Below are positions 48,501 to 60,000 of a DNA stretch of 64,000 bases, in pieces. Origin of the DNA: Symsagittifera roscoffensis. Lineage: Eukaryota; Xenacoelomorpha; Acoela; Convolutidae. Within the stretch, counting starts at the first letter, position 1. Each line of letters starts with the position of its first letter. A program made the translations under genes and the position numbers. Below the pieces are notes generated by a model that was given only the letters and a program-made list of their open reading frames with translations, did no database searches and had not been told where the DNA came from. The stretch is from NCBI RefSeq assembly GCF_963678635.1, contig NC_087071.1, forward strand, positions 25,555,821-25,619,820, given 5' to 3'.

Positions 48501-51500
48501 AAAAAATGTTAGTGTGGTCTGTTTTAACATGCCACACAATTCGGCTTATTTAACTCATGTTTTGTCCAATTAATTTTTTGTCTATTTTTTTTTCAAATTG
48601 AGATACCTCTGGGTACGTATTTTTTCTAAAGCTTGAAATCAATTTCATGAAGCTTGAGTTCAATTTGAGAAAACTTCAAATCAATTTGAATTTGTAAGTG
48701 GTTTGTTTCAAATTATTTTTGAATAGTTAACCAAAACAAGGGTTGAATAGTTAGCAAAAAATTTAAAAATAAACCATTTACAAAATTAAAGCAAGTAATT
48801 TAGAGGCGGTACATGCAGGTGGTACTTAGGTGGATGCAACTGGTATTTTAGTATGTTTACCATTTCTTCCAAATTGACCATTCTGTTAACAAAGTTATAC
48901 ATGAGTAAGAAATCTGACACCCGGTAGCCAAATCTTCGCTGGTCGCAAGGTTAAAAAGAGAAAAAAAAGGTTTTATTTGATGGCAAAGGAACTCATTATA
49001 TTGAGACCTTTCAAATGGAAAGAAAAAAATATGTCAAAATATTTTATTGATCTTTGAAATTATTTTTAAGAACATTCCTTCTGCAATCCACAAATTTTTT
49101 GAAAGAGACGACAAAAAAAATTATTTGAGCATCAAAACAAGGTAACAAACGAGAATGGTCGGTTACTGTGCAAGTAGCACAGATTGTTCCTACCATAGTT
49201 TTAAAATAACGAAACAAATTTATTCAAATTAGTGTAGTTTACTCTGCGTGGTGTAATAAAAAGATATATCGAAAAAATAGAACTTAGGCATATTCGACAG
49301 TCATAGTAATGAAGGCCCACTAGAAAACCTCTTTTATAGAAAAAATATTTTAAAAAACAAAAAAAAATTGTAACAATGGTGCTAAAAAATGCAAAAACTA
49401 AATTTAATTGAGTAAAACTTTTTCTCCCGTTTAAAATGAATATAAATATTAGCTCGAGTTTGAACCAAAAATCAAAAATTTTAAATCAATTTTTCTGAGC
49501 ATTTCGATAATTATTTGTGGTACCTGATTTTGAGTAGAAAACGGAAAGTTGAAAAAACTGAAACACACCAGAAAAAAAGTTCCTCCCCATTTTCAATGAT
49601 CGGAACAACCAGCAGAAAAATACTGAACACCTAACAAACACCACATCATAATTATGTTCAGTAGCGGATTAAGGGGCCGGCGGGGGGCCCTGCCGACCCA
49701 AAGGGTCCCCCTTTGTACTATTTTGAATATCCATTTTTGGCTGACTGACCTTAAAACTTTTCTAAAGGCGCCTTTGGCGCCAACCTATACTAATTTTGAG
49801 GAGGGAGCGCGCGCGCCGAAAAAACGCGGTTTTTTGATCGAAATTTTCCCAAAAAGTGCCAGCGGAGCAAAAATATTGGTCCTAAAAAAGGTCGACAAAA
49901 TTTTTTTTTGAAAATCCGCACCCCCTCGAAAAATTCCTAGATCTGCGCCTGATTATAATCCAGTTTAAAAACTAGATGTACTTACCCCACTGCCAAGCAA
50001 GGAGTCATCGAAATGCAAGGAGTCATCGAACGAGGCGGAGGTAGACGTTCTCTTTCGTATATCACCCCAAGATTCCCTCGGGGTTTGATTGTCTAGAAAA
50101 AAAAGATATAACTTTAACTTCAACAAAAACACAAACAAGGTACTTTCTTGGAAAAACACTACGAGTGCAATGTCAAATGAACTGTAGAGTTCAGGCTCTT
50201 TTAGGACATTTGCGTTCTCTATGTGTTTGCGCTGTTAATGCAAAGTTAACAAACAGTATAGGGAAGATCTGAGCAAGATATTTTCTCGGCAACTCGCGGA
50301 ATGGGAGAAAACTACGGCATAAACTTAGTCGTCTCACATCATGCTGGTTTGTGATCGCAATTAATTTAATTTTAAATTTTTCGGTGGTGACTCTGTTTCA
50401 ACAAATCAATCAAAAAAATAATCTCAACGTCAAGAAAAATGTGCTTGAATATATATGATTTTCTTTCTTCCAACGACTAATTCGTTTATTTCTATGGCCA
50501 CTTTCATTTTTTCAAAGCATCTAATTAACTGTATGTCTACAAATTTACTTGATAAATTAGTCAAAATACGAAGATAATTGTCACCTGAATTTTCTTGGCT
50601 ACTCGCAGAGCTACCAGCTAGCTAATCGTGTTTTTCCGGCCACTGAAAAGGTGAAAAGAACTTTGTTTCCGTTTTTTTAAGATTTTTTTTTTGTAAAAAG
50701 AGGAATAATGAGCTTTTAAATGCTGTCGAAGGGTAAATCAAGATCGAACCCTTACAATTAACAATCGATATCATAAGTTGCAAGTTTGACTGAATTAATT
50801 AAAAGAGCAATCTTCCACTTTTGAGCAATTCTTTTCATCAAAATCTGATTTTCTAGACGACATTGAGATATGCTCTTAATCTGAAGATTAATTTTTGCAT
50901 GCAAACAATTCCTGAAATAGGTCATTTGCTCTTTTTAATTAAATCTGTCTTTTCAAATTTTTTGCAACACTCTATATAACTTTTAACAAAATTAGCGTAT
51001 GTACTAAATTTCCGAAATAATTCTGACCTTCAAATTTAAAATTGAATCGAAATACTTGTTTCTAGTTTCTCGTTTAACTTTTTGTCGCCATTTTATGTAT
51101 TATTTTTCTCTGAAAATTTGCATGGCAAATTGTTATTGAACGGAAACGTTTTTTTACTTGTGCGCTTGAATTAGGGCAAAAATTAAATTCTCCGAAAAAG
51201 CGCAATTATTTTGCATTGCTCTTTTGTCAGTTCAAAAGCAGTTTTGAAAAATCGGTTGCAGTTTTAACGCCAATTCACTGTCTTAAGGTCAGAATTATTT
51301 CAAAAAATTAAGGCGTTGTCCAAAATTTTTTTAAAAAGCTGTAGTGCTGATCTAAATTATCCGGACAAAACGAACAAAACTTAAGCTTTGAAAGACGTTT
51401 TTCTCAAATTGCGTTAAAGTTAGACAAAAATTGAAGAGAAGAAAAATTGTTAGAATTTCATCAGAATTAATATGATGCAATTATTTCTCCGAAATTCGCA

Positions 51501-54124
51501 ACCAAAATTTTACCCAAAAGTTGGGTCATTTCGGCTTTTTTCAATTAATCAAGAATAACGCTGAAACTACTTTGTTAATTGATGACAAAAATATATCACA
51601 AGAAGCCACTTACACAGCCCAACAAAGTTGTAGAAAGGGTGAATCTCCAAAAACCTGTATAAGAAAAATTTCTTAGCGTGATAGTCAAGAAACGTGATTT
51701 TTACGATAGAAAACCAAAAATCTTTGCTTAAAAACAAATTTTAAACAATTTACTCAAATTTTTGGAGATTTAACCCTTCTAGAACTTTGTTGGGCTGTGT
51801 AAGAGGCTTCTTGTGATATATATTTCTCATCATATAAGAAAGTAGTTTCAGCGTAATTCTTGATTAATTGAAAAAAGCCAAAATGACCCATTTTTGGGGT
51901 AAAATATTGGCTGAGAATTTCGCAGAAAAAATTGCACCATTTTAATTCTGGTGAATTTCTAAGCAACTTTTGTTCTCTTCACTTTTTGTCCAATCTTAAC
52001 CCAAAATGAGAAAAAGTATTTAAAAATTCAAGTTTGGTTCGTTTTGTCCGGATAATTTAAATCAGCACTGTATACTAAACAGCAAATTACCACACAGTTT
52101 TCCAATGTCGAAAAAATTGAAATTAAATAAACAAAAGTTAACGATTTGAAAAAATTTGAAAATTAGCAAAGCAAAAATTACGGCAAAGCAAAAACTATTC
52201 ATCAAGTTTTGAAAAACGAAATTTTTAACCTGAAAAAACGAACGTTTAAGTGGATTTTTAATTGAGCCAGATGACTGAAAAAGTGTTGTTTTTCCAACCG
52301 ATTTTGACTACCTTAAAGTAAATTTGTGAAAAGAAAAGTATGTTATCATACTAAAGCCCTATTAGTTGTAATTATTTTGAAAAATCAAAAAAACATGCCT
52401 TAAAAATTCAAAAACATGTTTGAATTTATGACTATTCAGACAAACTAAGACCGACCAAAATTGGTCTGATAATTGGTTTTCAGACTACTTCTGATTTTCA
52501 AACCAGCTTTATTTTAATTAAAGAGTGATGATTACAAAATTAACAACAAAGAGGGGAAGCAAAGGTTCGAATCATTCTTCGCTTTAAAGGAAAATCAAAT
52601 TGAAAAGTTTTCCATAACTCAAAAGTTTCCAACAGTTTTTCCTCGAAGCTGGGACAGTTTTTCAATGTCCTCCAAATCACGATCAAAAGGGTTTTATTAT
52701 GAAATATCATTCGACCCATTGTGACAATTTTTGTAGCACCTGATTTTGCGTGCAAAACGAAATATATATATATATATATATATAAAAACACCCGAAGACA
52801 AAAATTCCTTCCCAATTTCAAAGATTGGGGTAAAAATATTTCTTCTTCATATTGGCAGTACAAAAAATTACTCCTACACTTGAACGTAAAACTTTCAAAT
52901 TCCTTTTTTTCATTGATTTTCAGCATAAGTATCTCTTTACAGCTTTTTACGGACTTTGGGGGTAGATACTTCTCGCGCTCCAGACAATCTATCTCAACTC
53001 AAAAAACGCCCTTTGGGTAATTTTTCGAAACAGATTTTGGCTGACCGAACTTAGACGCCAATATAGTTAATTAACAGTATGATGGGTTGCACTGAAAAAT
53101 ACAGAGAAAAACTTATTCAATCGCACATTATGCAAGAAGTCTATAAAAAGAAGCTTTGACACATGGGCGAAAGTTGCACTTCGCATACATCAGCAAAACC
53201 TACTGGATTACTCATTGAAGCTAATTTTCAAAAAAATCAAAGTTTTTAGACTATGGATCCACCATATTGTGCATTCTTATTGGGGGGGGGGGGGGGGGGG
53301 GCACACGCGGTCTTTTCGGTTCTTCTTTTATTTTCTTTGATCGTTCCGACAAAATTTTAACATGTTTACAGACTTGTCGCTGGAATCCAGGAACATACAG
53401 ACACAAAATTGTGCGCCTATCCAGTGCACAGCACAGTTTGGCCTCGTAATGCCCCTAAACGATGAAAAATTTAAATAAAAATTTTTATTACAGAATTGGA
53501 CTGATTTTTTTTTACCACTGCAGGATACAGTATTATCGCAAACTGTAATCATGCTAAAAAATGCAAAAATTGCAAGATAAACAGCAAAAAAACGCATTTT
53601 GGCATCCTTTTTATGAAATTTATGCTCAGAAAACGGCAAATACAAAGTAATACTTCCTTTTGACAAAGTCCAATATTCTTATCTTGCATTTCCTAGTAAT
53701 ACATCGATCCAAGATTGTTAATAAAAGATTTCAAATTCATTTCTCATCATTTAGGGGGGGGGGGGTTTGTTGGATAACCGAAAAGACCCGACAAAATTCC
53801 GCATTTAAACATTCTCAAAGTTAGATTTCGAAAAATTGAGTTTATTATTTGAAATTTTTGCTTCGTTTGACTTAATGTTCCCACTTTACCTTCGAAGTCA
53901 AAAGTTGAATCCTCATCCGAATCTGAGTCGAAACCGTTTATATCGATTGTTTCCGTCGGTTCTGATACGCTTGAACAAGTTGAAGTTCTTCGAGGTCTTG
54001 AAAGCCTTTTGATACCTCTTCTGCCCTTTTTCGGCTGAGAAATGTCTTTTTCGAGACTACTTTTGGCATCATTAGAATAACTGCAATGAGGTTTTTCTTC
54101 TGAATTTGATAACTCAACACTCAT
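45351..54124 (-). CDS. RNF217: RBR-type E3 ubiquitin ligase, RNF217-like, whole gene span
   Basis: Five exons join in phase to about 500 residues, close to vertebrate RNF217. Order: acidic and Ser-rich N-terminus (1-200), RING1 from about residue 214 (CEIC...CCKHSIC...CPNC), IBR at about 300-355 (CPNC...CHFC...CARC...HKGVSC), RING2 at about 379-415, and a hydrophobic C-terminal segment. The joined RING2 reads CPGCKRWYQKSDGCDHMTC, the same length as in RNF217, with the catalytic cysteine in DGCDHM. The following LGSHSNRLSVFGC is an RNF217 hallmark. RBR ligases take ubiquitin from E2 onto that cysteine, then pass it to substrate; the tail suggests membrane anchoring. It converges on the Artemis relic. 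Confidence 0.88.
45837..46043 (-). CDS. RNF217: RNF217-like exon 4: catalytic RING2 core
   Basis: Starts after GTGAAAAG at 46043 and completes Arg, then WYQKSDGCDHMTCTYC. The catalytic cysteine is the one in GCDHM. It continues through CKTEFFYSCGCRRY and LGSHSNRLSVFGCR, matching RNF217 beyond RING2. Two phase-2 donors are possible: GTAAGG (end 45837, stronger) and GTATTG (end 45855, closer to vertebrate length). Confidence 0.82.
46352..47160 (-). CDS. RNF217: RNF217-like exon 3: RING1, IBR and start of RING2
   Basis: Acceptor TTTTTGTTCTAG; the frame opens NFYLRELSKEHPSV, 28 codons before the first ATG (47076). Cysteine pairs of RING1 (near 46864-46720) and IBR (near 46600-46470) are complete. 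The exon ends within RING2 after CPGCK at a GTGCAT donor, phase 2. Reading past that donor gives CIERIM and soon a stop, and would spoil RING2 spacing. Confidence 0.88.
47161..49985 (-). other. Intron 2 of the RNF217-like gene
   Basis: 2.8 kb. A hAT-type MITE lies against its 5' end (49659-49951). Around 48340-48540 and 48890 is sequence related to the outer arms of the 61391 palindrome (GTGAACAAAGTTGTTC, AAGTACTCGGTT). Nothing coding recognised. Confidence 0.65.
49659..49951. mobile_element. hAT-superfamily MITE beside an RNF217-like splice donor
   Basis: Left end CAGTAGCGGATTA, right end TAGATCTGCGCCTG, inner blocks as in 5558. Flanks ATTATGTT and ATTATAAT agree at 6 of 8. At 293 bp it is internally deleted. 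It ends about 26 bp past the duplication from the exon 2 donor. Confidence 0.82.
49986..50092 (-). CDS. RNF217: RNF217-like exon 2
   Basis: Acceptor TTTTTTCTAG, donor GTAAGTAC, phase 1 in and 0 out, 107 nt. It encodes NQTPRESWGDIRKRTSTSAS then FDDSLHFDDSLLGSG; the doubled FDDSL comes from an internal direct repeat of about 18 bp. Ser-rich, probably a disordered linker. Confidence 0.72.
51342..52072. mobile_element. Tc1/mariner-like palindromic element, copy B
   Basis: Starts TAGTGCTGATCTAAATTATC and ends with AAATCAGCACTGTA, with TA at each edge. The two arms of about 330 bp mirror each other (CACAGCCCAACAAAG at 51614 against CTTTGTTGGGCTGTG at 51787). No transposase frame; its transcript would fold into a long hairpin within the ligase intron. 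Confidence 0.88.
52760..52784. repeat. AT dinucleotide microsatellite
   Basis: About 12 AT units within a dispersed repeat copy. Confidence 0.95.
53890..54124 (-). CDS. RNF217: RNF217-like exon 1: acidic/basic N-terminus
   Basis: Starts at the ATG at 54124 (MSVELSNSEEKPHC) and ends before GTAAAG, phase 1; the last G pairs with AC of exon 2 to give Asp. The 78 codons include a basic patch (KKGRRGIKRLSRPRR) and an acidic patch (DSDSDEDS). No homology is visible in the N-terminus, so membership rests on splice phase. Confidence 0.7.
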
Positions 54125-57100
54125 TTTTAAGCAACAAAAACTAAGATTTTCATTTCAAACGAGCAAAAAAGAGACAAACTGGTTTCTAAATGTAGCAGAG
54201 TGCAGTTAAATACAAAGTAAATTACATAGAAAACAAAAATGAATGCGCAAAGAACGGTTACGCCGACTGTATTTTCAATTTAAAAAAAATCATAAGGTTA
54301 AAAATAGTAGCAATAAAACATCTCATCGAATGACGCAATGAATCGGCTAGCTTTGAAAGCGCATGATGTGAATGATGTAGACTGTAGTTGATAAAATGAC
54401 AAACTTGGCAAGATTAAGACTGCTCGTGTACACAAACCAATAACAAAAACGAACTAGAAAGCAACTAAAACAAGAAGGTACAATAACGACTATATTAAGT
54501 AATATGTACCAACAGAATTCATTTAGTAACTGCGTAACAAAAACAGGACAACATTTTCAGGTAATAATGTTTTCAACAAGTAATCTATTTAAAGAATTTA
54601 TTGCACAACTCCCATTTTAGGCAAAAACCCTCAAGTTTGCTTCCTATTTTAAGAAAAAGTAATTAATATTTAATGAACCACTGGATCAAAATACAACCAA
54701 TCTGCTAAAAATAACAAAACCTCGACCTTTAAATGGATGGATTGGTTATATTCTGCGCTTGCTATCCTTAAAGTACCAAATTATTATAAGTACCAATATA
54801 TTTATACTTGGAAAAAATAATTTAGTACATTCCATTTTTAATTAACCTTTCATATATATATATATTGAACACATTGGCTAAATGCTATGAAAGCACCCTT
54901 TCAGGGTTGCGATTCTTGTCAGAAAAAATGACCCTCTAAATCCTTCTAGTTTTCGAGATATCGTCTTTTTTCATTTTTTTTTGAATTTTTTTAACTTAGA
55001 ATTTTTTTGAAAAAGAAAAACCATTTTTTTCCTTAAAACTGGCGTTAAAATATATAAGAATAGTAATTGCGCGAAATCAGTGTGAAAACTAAACAATATT
55101 TGGTAATAAATTTGAGAATTAATTTGGTATAATTATTTTAACAAATAATTTTTTTAACGTTTTTTTTATCTTATTTTATTGAAATTTGTCACCAAGTTGT
55201 TTTAGGGTAAACTCTCGATAAGTACGTATTGTACTTTTAGTCTATCCACTCCATTCTGGTTTTTGTACAACAATTAATTTCCTAATATACTTAAAAATTA
55301 CTGTTGTATCTGCTTATAATATTATGGCGAAATTAATTTTTTATTTCTTTCTTTTTTTTCTTCCTTTCTTTATTAGACACAAAAGCGAAAAGGAGCTTCG
55401 CGCCACTTGCGATACAACACAATCATAATGAAAAGCATAAGAAGAAAAAAATGAAAAATTTTGAAACAAAACTCGTTGGATCAAAATTTTCGTATGTCTC
55501 GATGAAAGACACAGGAGGTACATGTTTGATATTTTCTGAATTTGTTATACTGATGCGGGACAAAATGCATACAGTCAAAAGTTAGATTTTGCCCAAAACC
55601 TGAAGTTGTTTCTCTAACAAAATAAGTGAGAAGAAAGTTTTTGAGATTTTTAAATTTTTCCAAAAACATCACTATTCTCTTACAACAAATTAAGGTGTAG
55701 CCGCTTATGCAGGGAAAACTCGCGCAACCGCATCTTTCGATTAAAATTTTCATCTCAAATTTGATAGAATAGCTTTAAGATTTCAAAAAAGTTTCTAAAA
55801 AACGATCAAAGCTCAAAAATTTTCCAAAACCCGTAACTATTTCTTCTATAAGCAGGTCGTGCCCGGAAAAAGGAGAAGATTCCCAAAACCGGGTTTCTCG
55901 ATTGAAAACGTAGTCTGAGAATTGGCACGGAAGTTTTCGAGAAGAGTAGAAAAATTTCAAAACTTCCACTTGCTTGAAAGGCATATTTTTTGTTTTAAGA
56001 AACTGGGCGTAGCATATTGTTAAGGTGAACTTTCAACAAGCTGTTTTGTCGATTAAACCTAAAGTATCAAATTAGCAGGATAGGTATCGAGAAAATACCA
56101 AAAAACAGTTAACAAATCAGAGAATTGACCTTTCTAAAAATCATAGTTTTTGGCATTGAAAAAAGTTTGGGAGTAGCCGCTTAAGCAGCTAAAATATACC
56201 CCACTTGTAGTTTCGATTGAACCCAAAAACTTAGAATTGGCAGAGTAGTTCTCGAGAAATGTCAAAATGTTTCAAAAATGGTAAAAAGAATTAACTTTTC
56301 CGAGGAGCATCAAAAAAACTTGGACGTAGTTGCGTATGCAAAGGAGCTTCCCACTATCCATTCGGTAAATTGAAAGCAAAACCTTAGATATTGGAGGTAT
56401 TTTTTGGTGAACTTCATAAGACTTAGAAAAACAGTACGCTCAAAAACTCAAAAATTGATTTTTGTGAGGACGATAACTCTTTGTGTAGAAAAATGTGAGT
56501 AGTCACTAACGCACTAGCGTAAGGTAAATTCCCTTTCTCCGTTATCTAGATTAAATCCACCACCTAAGATTTGGGAGATTAGTTTTCGAGAAAAGCTGAG
56601 AAAGATTCAAAATATTGTCAAAAAATGACTAATCAGAGGGCCATAATTTTTCGGGTAAGAAAAATTGGTTGTAGCTTTTAATGGAGGAAGTTTTTCAATT
56701 TCGCTCTTTTCATTGAACCCAAAGACTTAGGTTAGTTTTTGAGAAAATAAAAAAAACTAAAGTATTGGTCAAATTCCCCCCAGATAGTTTTTCGAAGGCT
56801 ATAGAGAAAAGGGTAAAGCAAAAAGAGACACGGAGAGTACACAGACCCACAAAAATAACAGCTATTTGGCTTGGGATACCCCTTTTTTGAAAATCGGTAC
56901 CAGATTTTTTGAGAAAAAAAAGTTTTTTTTTTGGCAAAACTGATAAATTTTTCCAGAGCAACTCAACAAAAGTTAAAAGAAAAACCCGACCCCATACACC
57001 TTCAAAATACCTTTCTTTTTTCAAACAGAAATGAAAAGCAAACATGCCAAGCAGGACACTTGAAACTCGAATTATCAACTGAACAAAATTACCAAGCGAA

Positions 57101-57296
57101 AACATGACCGGCAATTTTTGAGCAGACACCAGTTGAGCAGAAAAAACTCTTAAACATTTCAATTCCACCCTGAAACTACACTGTAGTAATTAGTACCAAC
57201 CAAAAAATTTCAAATGAAATTGCCTTAAATTGAGCATGTCAGCTGCATAGTGGTTCAACAGATTTTGTTGAACTAGTTGTCAACCCGAAAAAAGTT
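54125..57296. other. Upstream region of RNF217-like gene and diverged repeat block
   Basis: The promoter of the ligase should lie at 54.1-55 kb, but no element stands out. From 55690 to 56760 is the repeat block listed separately; 57010-57200 resembles 63000-63160. Minus-strand frames such as 56710-57168 are not convincing genes. Confidence 0.55.
55690..56760. repeat. Diverged tandem-like block, unit about 170-190 bp
   Basis: Recurring GTAGCCGCTTAAGCAG-like words (55700, 56170, 56330, 56500), each followed by TTCGATTGAACC-like, TTAGAATTGGCAG and TAGTTTTCGAGAAAA motifs. Same family as 34200-34800. Copies differ a lot, so the array is old. Confidence 0.6.
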
Positions 57297-60000
57297 TTCA
57301 CCCCGATTTGGTGACGCTTGCTTATCGCGAGCGTAATTACCCGAGAAATTACGACAGTCTAAGATCAGCGAAGGGGCGAAACGAAAAAAAAACAGAGCTC
57401 CGCCTCTCAGTCGAAAAACTGGCGGTTCGAGGCCCGCTATCATTCGTGCGGAAGAAGTAATAACTCACAGCCCAAAAAAGAAAAAACTCGCATGTATTTT
57501 TTAATCAGGGGCATAACAGTGGTTTGCCGCTAAGTCTACATTCCGATTTGGTAAGGCTTGCTTATCGCAAGCGTAATTACCCAAAAAATTAGGAAAGTCT
57601 AAGGATAAGTGAAGGAACGAAAGGAAAAAAGCGCAGAACTCCGCCTCTCAGTCAAAAAACTGGCGGTTTGAGGCCCGCTATCATTCGTGCGGAAGAGGTA
57701 ATGACTCACAGCCCAGAAAATAAAACAAAAAAATTGCATGTATTATTCGATCAGGGGCATAACAGTGGTTTGCCGTTAAATCTACATTCCGATTTGGTAA
57801 CGCTTGCTTATCGCAATCGTAATTACCCAAAAATTTAGGACGGTCTAAGGATAAGCGAAGGGACAAAAAGAAAAAGCGCAGAACTCCACCTCTCAGTCGA
57901 AAAACTGGCGGTTCGAGGCCCGCTATCATTCGTGCGGAAGAGGTAATAATTCACAGCCCAGAAATTATAACAAAAAAATTCGCATGTTTTTTTTGATCAG
58001 GGGCATAACAGTGGTTTGCCGTTAAATCTACATTCCGATTTGGTAATGCTTGCTTATCGCAAGCGTAATTACCCAAAAAGTTAGGACGGTCTAAAGATAA
58101 GCGAGGGAACGAAAGGAAAAAAGCGCAGAACTCCGCCTCTCAGTCAAAAAACTGGCGGTTCGAGGCCCACTATCATTCCTGCGGAAGGGGTAATGACTCA
58201 CAGCCCAGAAAATGAAACAAAAAACTCGCATGTATTATTTGATCAGGGGCATAACAGTGGTTTGCCGTTAAATCTACCTTCCGATTTGGTAACGCTTGCT
58301 TATCGCAATCGCAAGCGTAATTACCCAAAAAAATAGGACGGTCTAAGGATAAGCGAAGGGACAAAAGGAAAAAAGCGCAGAACTTCACCTCTCAGTCGAA
58401 AAACTGGCGGTTCGAGGCCCGCTATCATTCGTGCGGAAGAGGTAATAACTCGCAGCCCAGAAAATAAAACAAAAAAGTTGCATGTTTGTTTTGATTAGGG
58501 GCATAACAGTGGGTTGCCGTTAAACCTACATTCTGATTTGGTAACGCTTGCTTATCGCAAGCGTAATTACCCAAAAAATTAGTACGGTCTAAGGATAAGC
58601 GAAGGGACAAAAGGAAAAAAGCGCAGAACTCCGCCTCTCAGTCGAAAAACTGGCGGTTCGAGGCCCGCTATCATTCGTGCGGAAAAGGTAATAACTCACA
58701 GCCCAGAAAATAAAACAAAAAATTTGCATGTATTCTTTGATGAGGGGCATAACAGTGGTTTGCCGTTAAATCTACATACCGATTTGGTAACGCTTGCTTA
58801 TCGCAATCGTAATTACCCAAAAAATTAGGACGGTCTAAGGATAAGCGAAGGGACAAAAAGAAAAAAGCGCAGAACTCCGCCTCTCAGTCGAAAAACTGGC
58901 GGTTCGAGGCCCGCTATCATTCGTGCGGAAGAGGTAATAACTCACATCCCCGAAAATAAAACAAAAAACTCGCATGTACTTTTTGTACAGGGGCATAACA
59001 GTGGTTTGCCGTTAAATCTACATTCTGATTTGGTAACGCTTGCTTATCGCAAGCCTAATTACCCAAAAAATTTGGGCGGTCTAAGGATAAGCGAAGGAAC
59101 GAAAGGAAAAAAGCGCAGAACTCCGCCTCGCAGTCGAAAAACTGGCGGTTCTGGGCCCGCTATCATTCGTGCGGAAGAGGTAATAACTCACAGCCCAAAA
59201 AACAAAACAAAAAACTGGCTTGTATTTTGTGATCAGGGGCATAACAATGGTTTGCCGTTAAATCTACATTCCGATTTGGTAACGCTTGCTTATCGCAATC
59301 GCAAGCGTAATTACCCAAAAAATTAGGACAGTCTAAGGATAAGCGAAGGGACAAAAGGAAAAAAGCGCAGAACTTCGCTTCTCAGTAAAAAAAAAACTGG
59401 CGGTTCGAGGCCCGCTATCATTCATGCGGAAGAGGTAATAATTCACAGCCCAGAAAATAAAACAAAAAACTTGCATGTTTGTTTTGATCAGGGGCATAAC
59501 AGTGGTTTGCCGTTAAATCTACATTCCGATTTGGTAACGCTTGCTTATCGCAAGCGTAATTACCCAAAAAATTAGGACGGTCTAAGGATAAGCGAAGGAA
59601 CGAAAGGAAAAAAGCGCAGAGCTCCGCCCCTCAGTCAAAAAATTGGCGGTTCGAGGCCCGCTATCATTTGAGCGGAAGATGTAAAAACTCACAGCCCAGA
59701 AAATAAAACTCGCGTGTATTTTTTAATCAGGGGCATAACAGTGTTTTGCCGTTAAATCTACATTCCGATTCGTTAACGCTGGCTTATCGCAAGCGTAGTT
59801 ACCCAAAAAATTGGGACGGTCCAAGGATAAGCGAAGGGAAAAAAGGAAAAAAAGCGCAGAACTCCGCCTCTCAGTCGAAAAACTGGCGGTTCGAGGCCCG
59901 CTATTATTCGTGCGGAAGAGGTAATAACTCACAGCCCAGAAAATAAAACAAAAAACTCGCATGCAGTTTTTCATCACGGGAATAACAGTGGTTTTCCGTT
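57297..60000. repeat. Satellite array, about 11 copies of a 246-bp unit
   Basis: The marker AGGGGCATAACAGTGG recurs at about 57507, 57753, 57999, 58245, 58497, 58743, 58989, 59235, 59490 and 59729, giving spacings near 246 bp. The first and last copies are incomplete. Copies are highly alike. Each has a hairpin word (GCTTGCTTATCGCAAGC) and GGTTCGAGGCC, which fits the tRNA B-box consensus. Minus-strand frames of about 60-80 codons in each unit are shadows. Confidence 0.95.

Larger units (their letters stand above)
50093..53889 (-). other. Intron 1 of the RNF217-like gene
   Basis: 3.8 kb with a Tc1-like palindrome (51342-52072), a dispersed repeat (about 52500-52830), an AT microsatellite (52760-52784), hAT fragment (about 52980-53075), short repeats at 53159 and 53375, and G tracts at 53281 and 53754. 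No coding signal. Confidence 0.65.

Noticed and set aside
52540-52926. 128-codon minus-strand frame
   Set aside because: Runs through an AT microsatellite and a dispersed repeat.
56710-57168. 152-codon minus-strand frame with hydrophobic stretches
   Set aside because: Phe/Leu/Lys-rich translation of A/T runs, inside or beside repeats; no splice or start support.
57300-60000. Repeated minus-strand frames (61-84 codons) as a tandem gene family
   Set aside because: They are shadows of the satellite unit, vary in start and stop, and have no coding signature.
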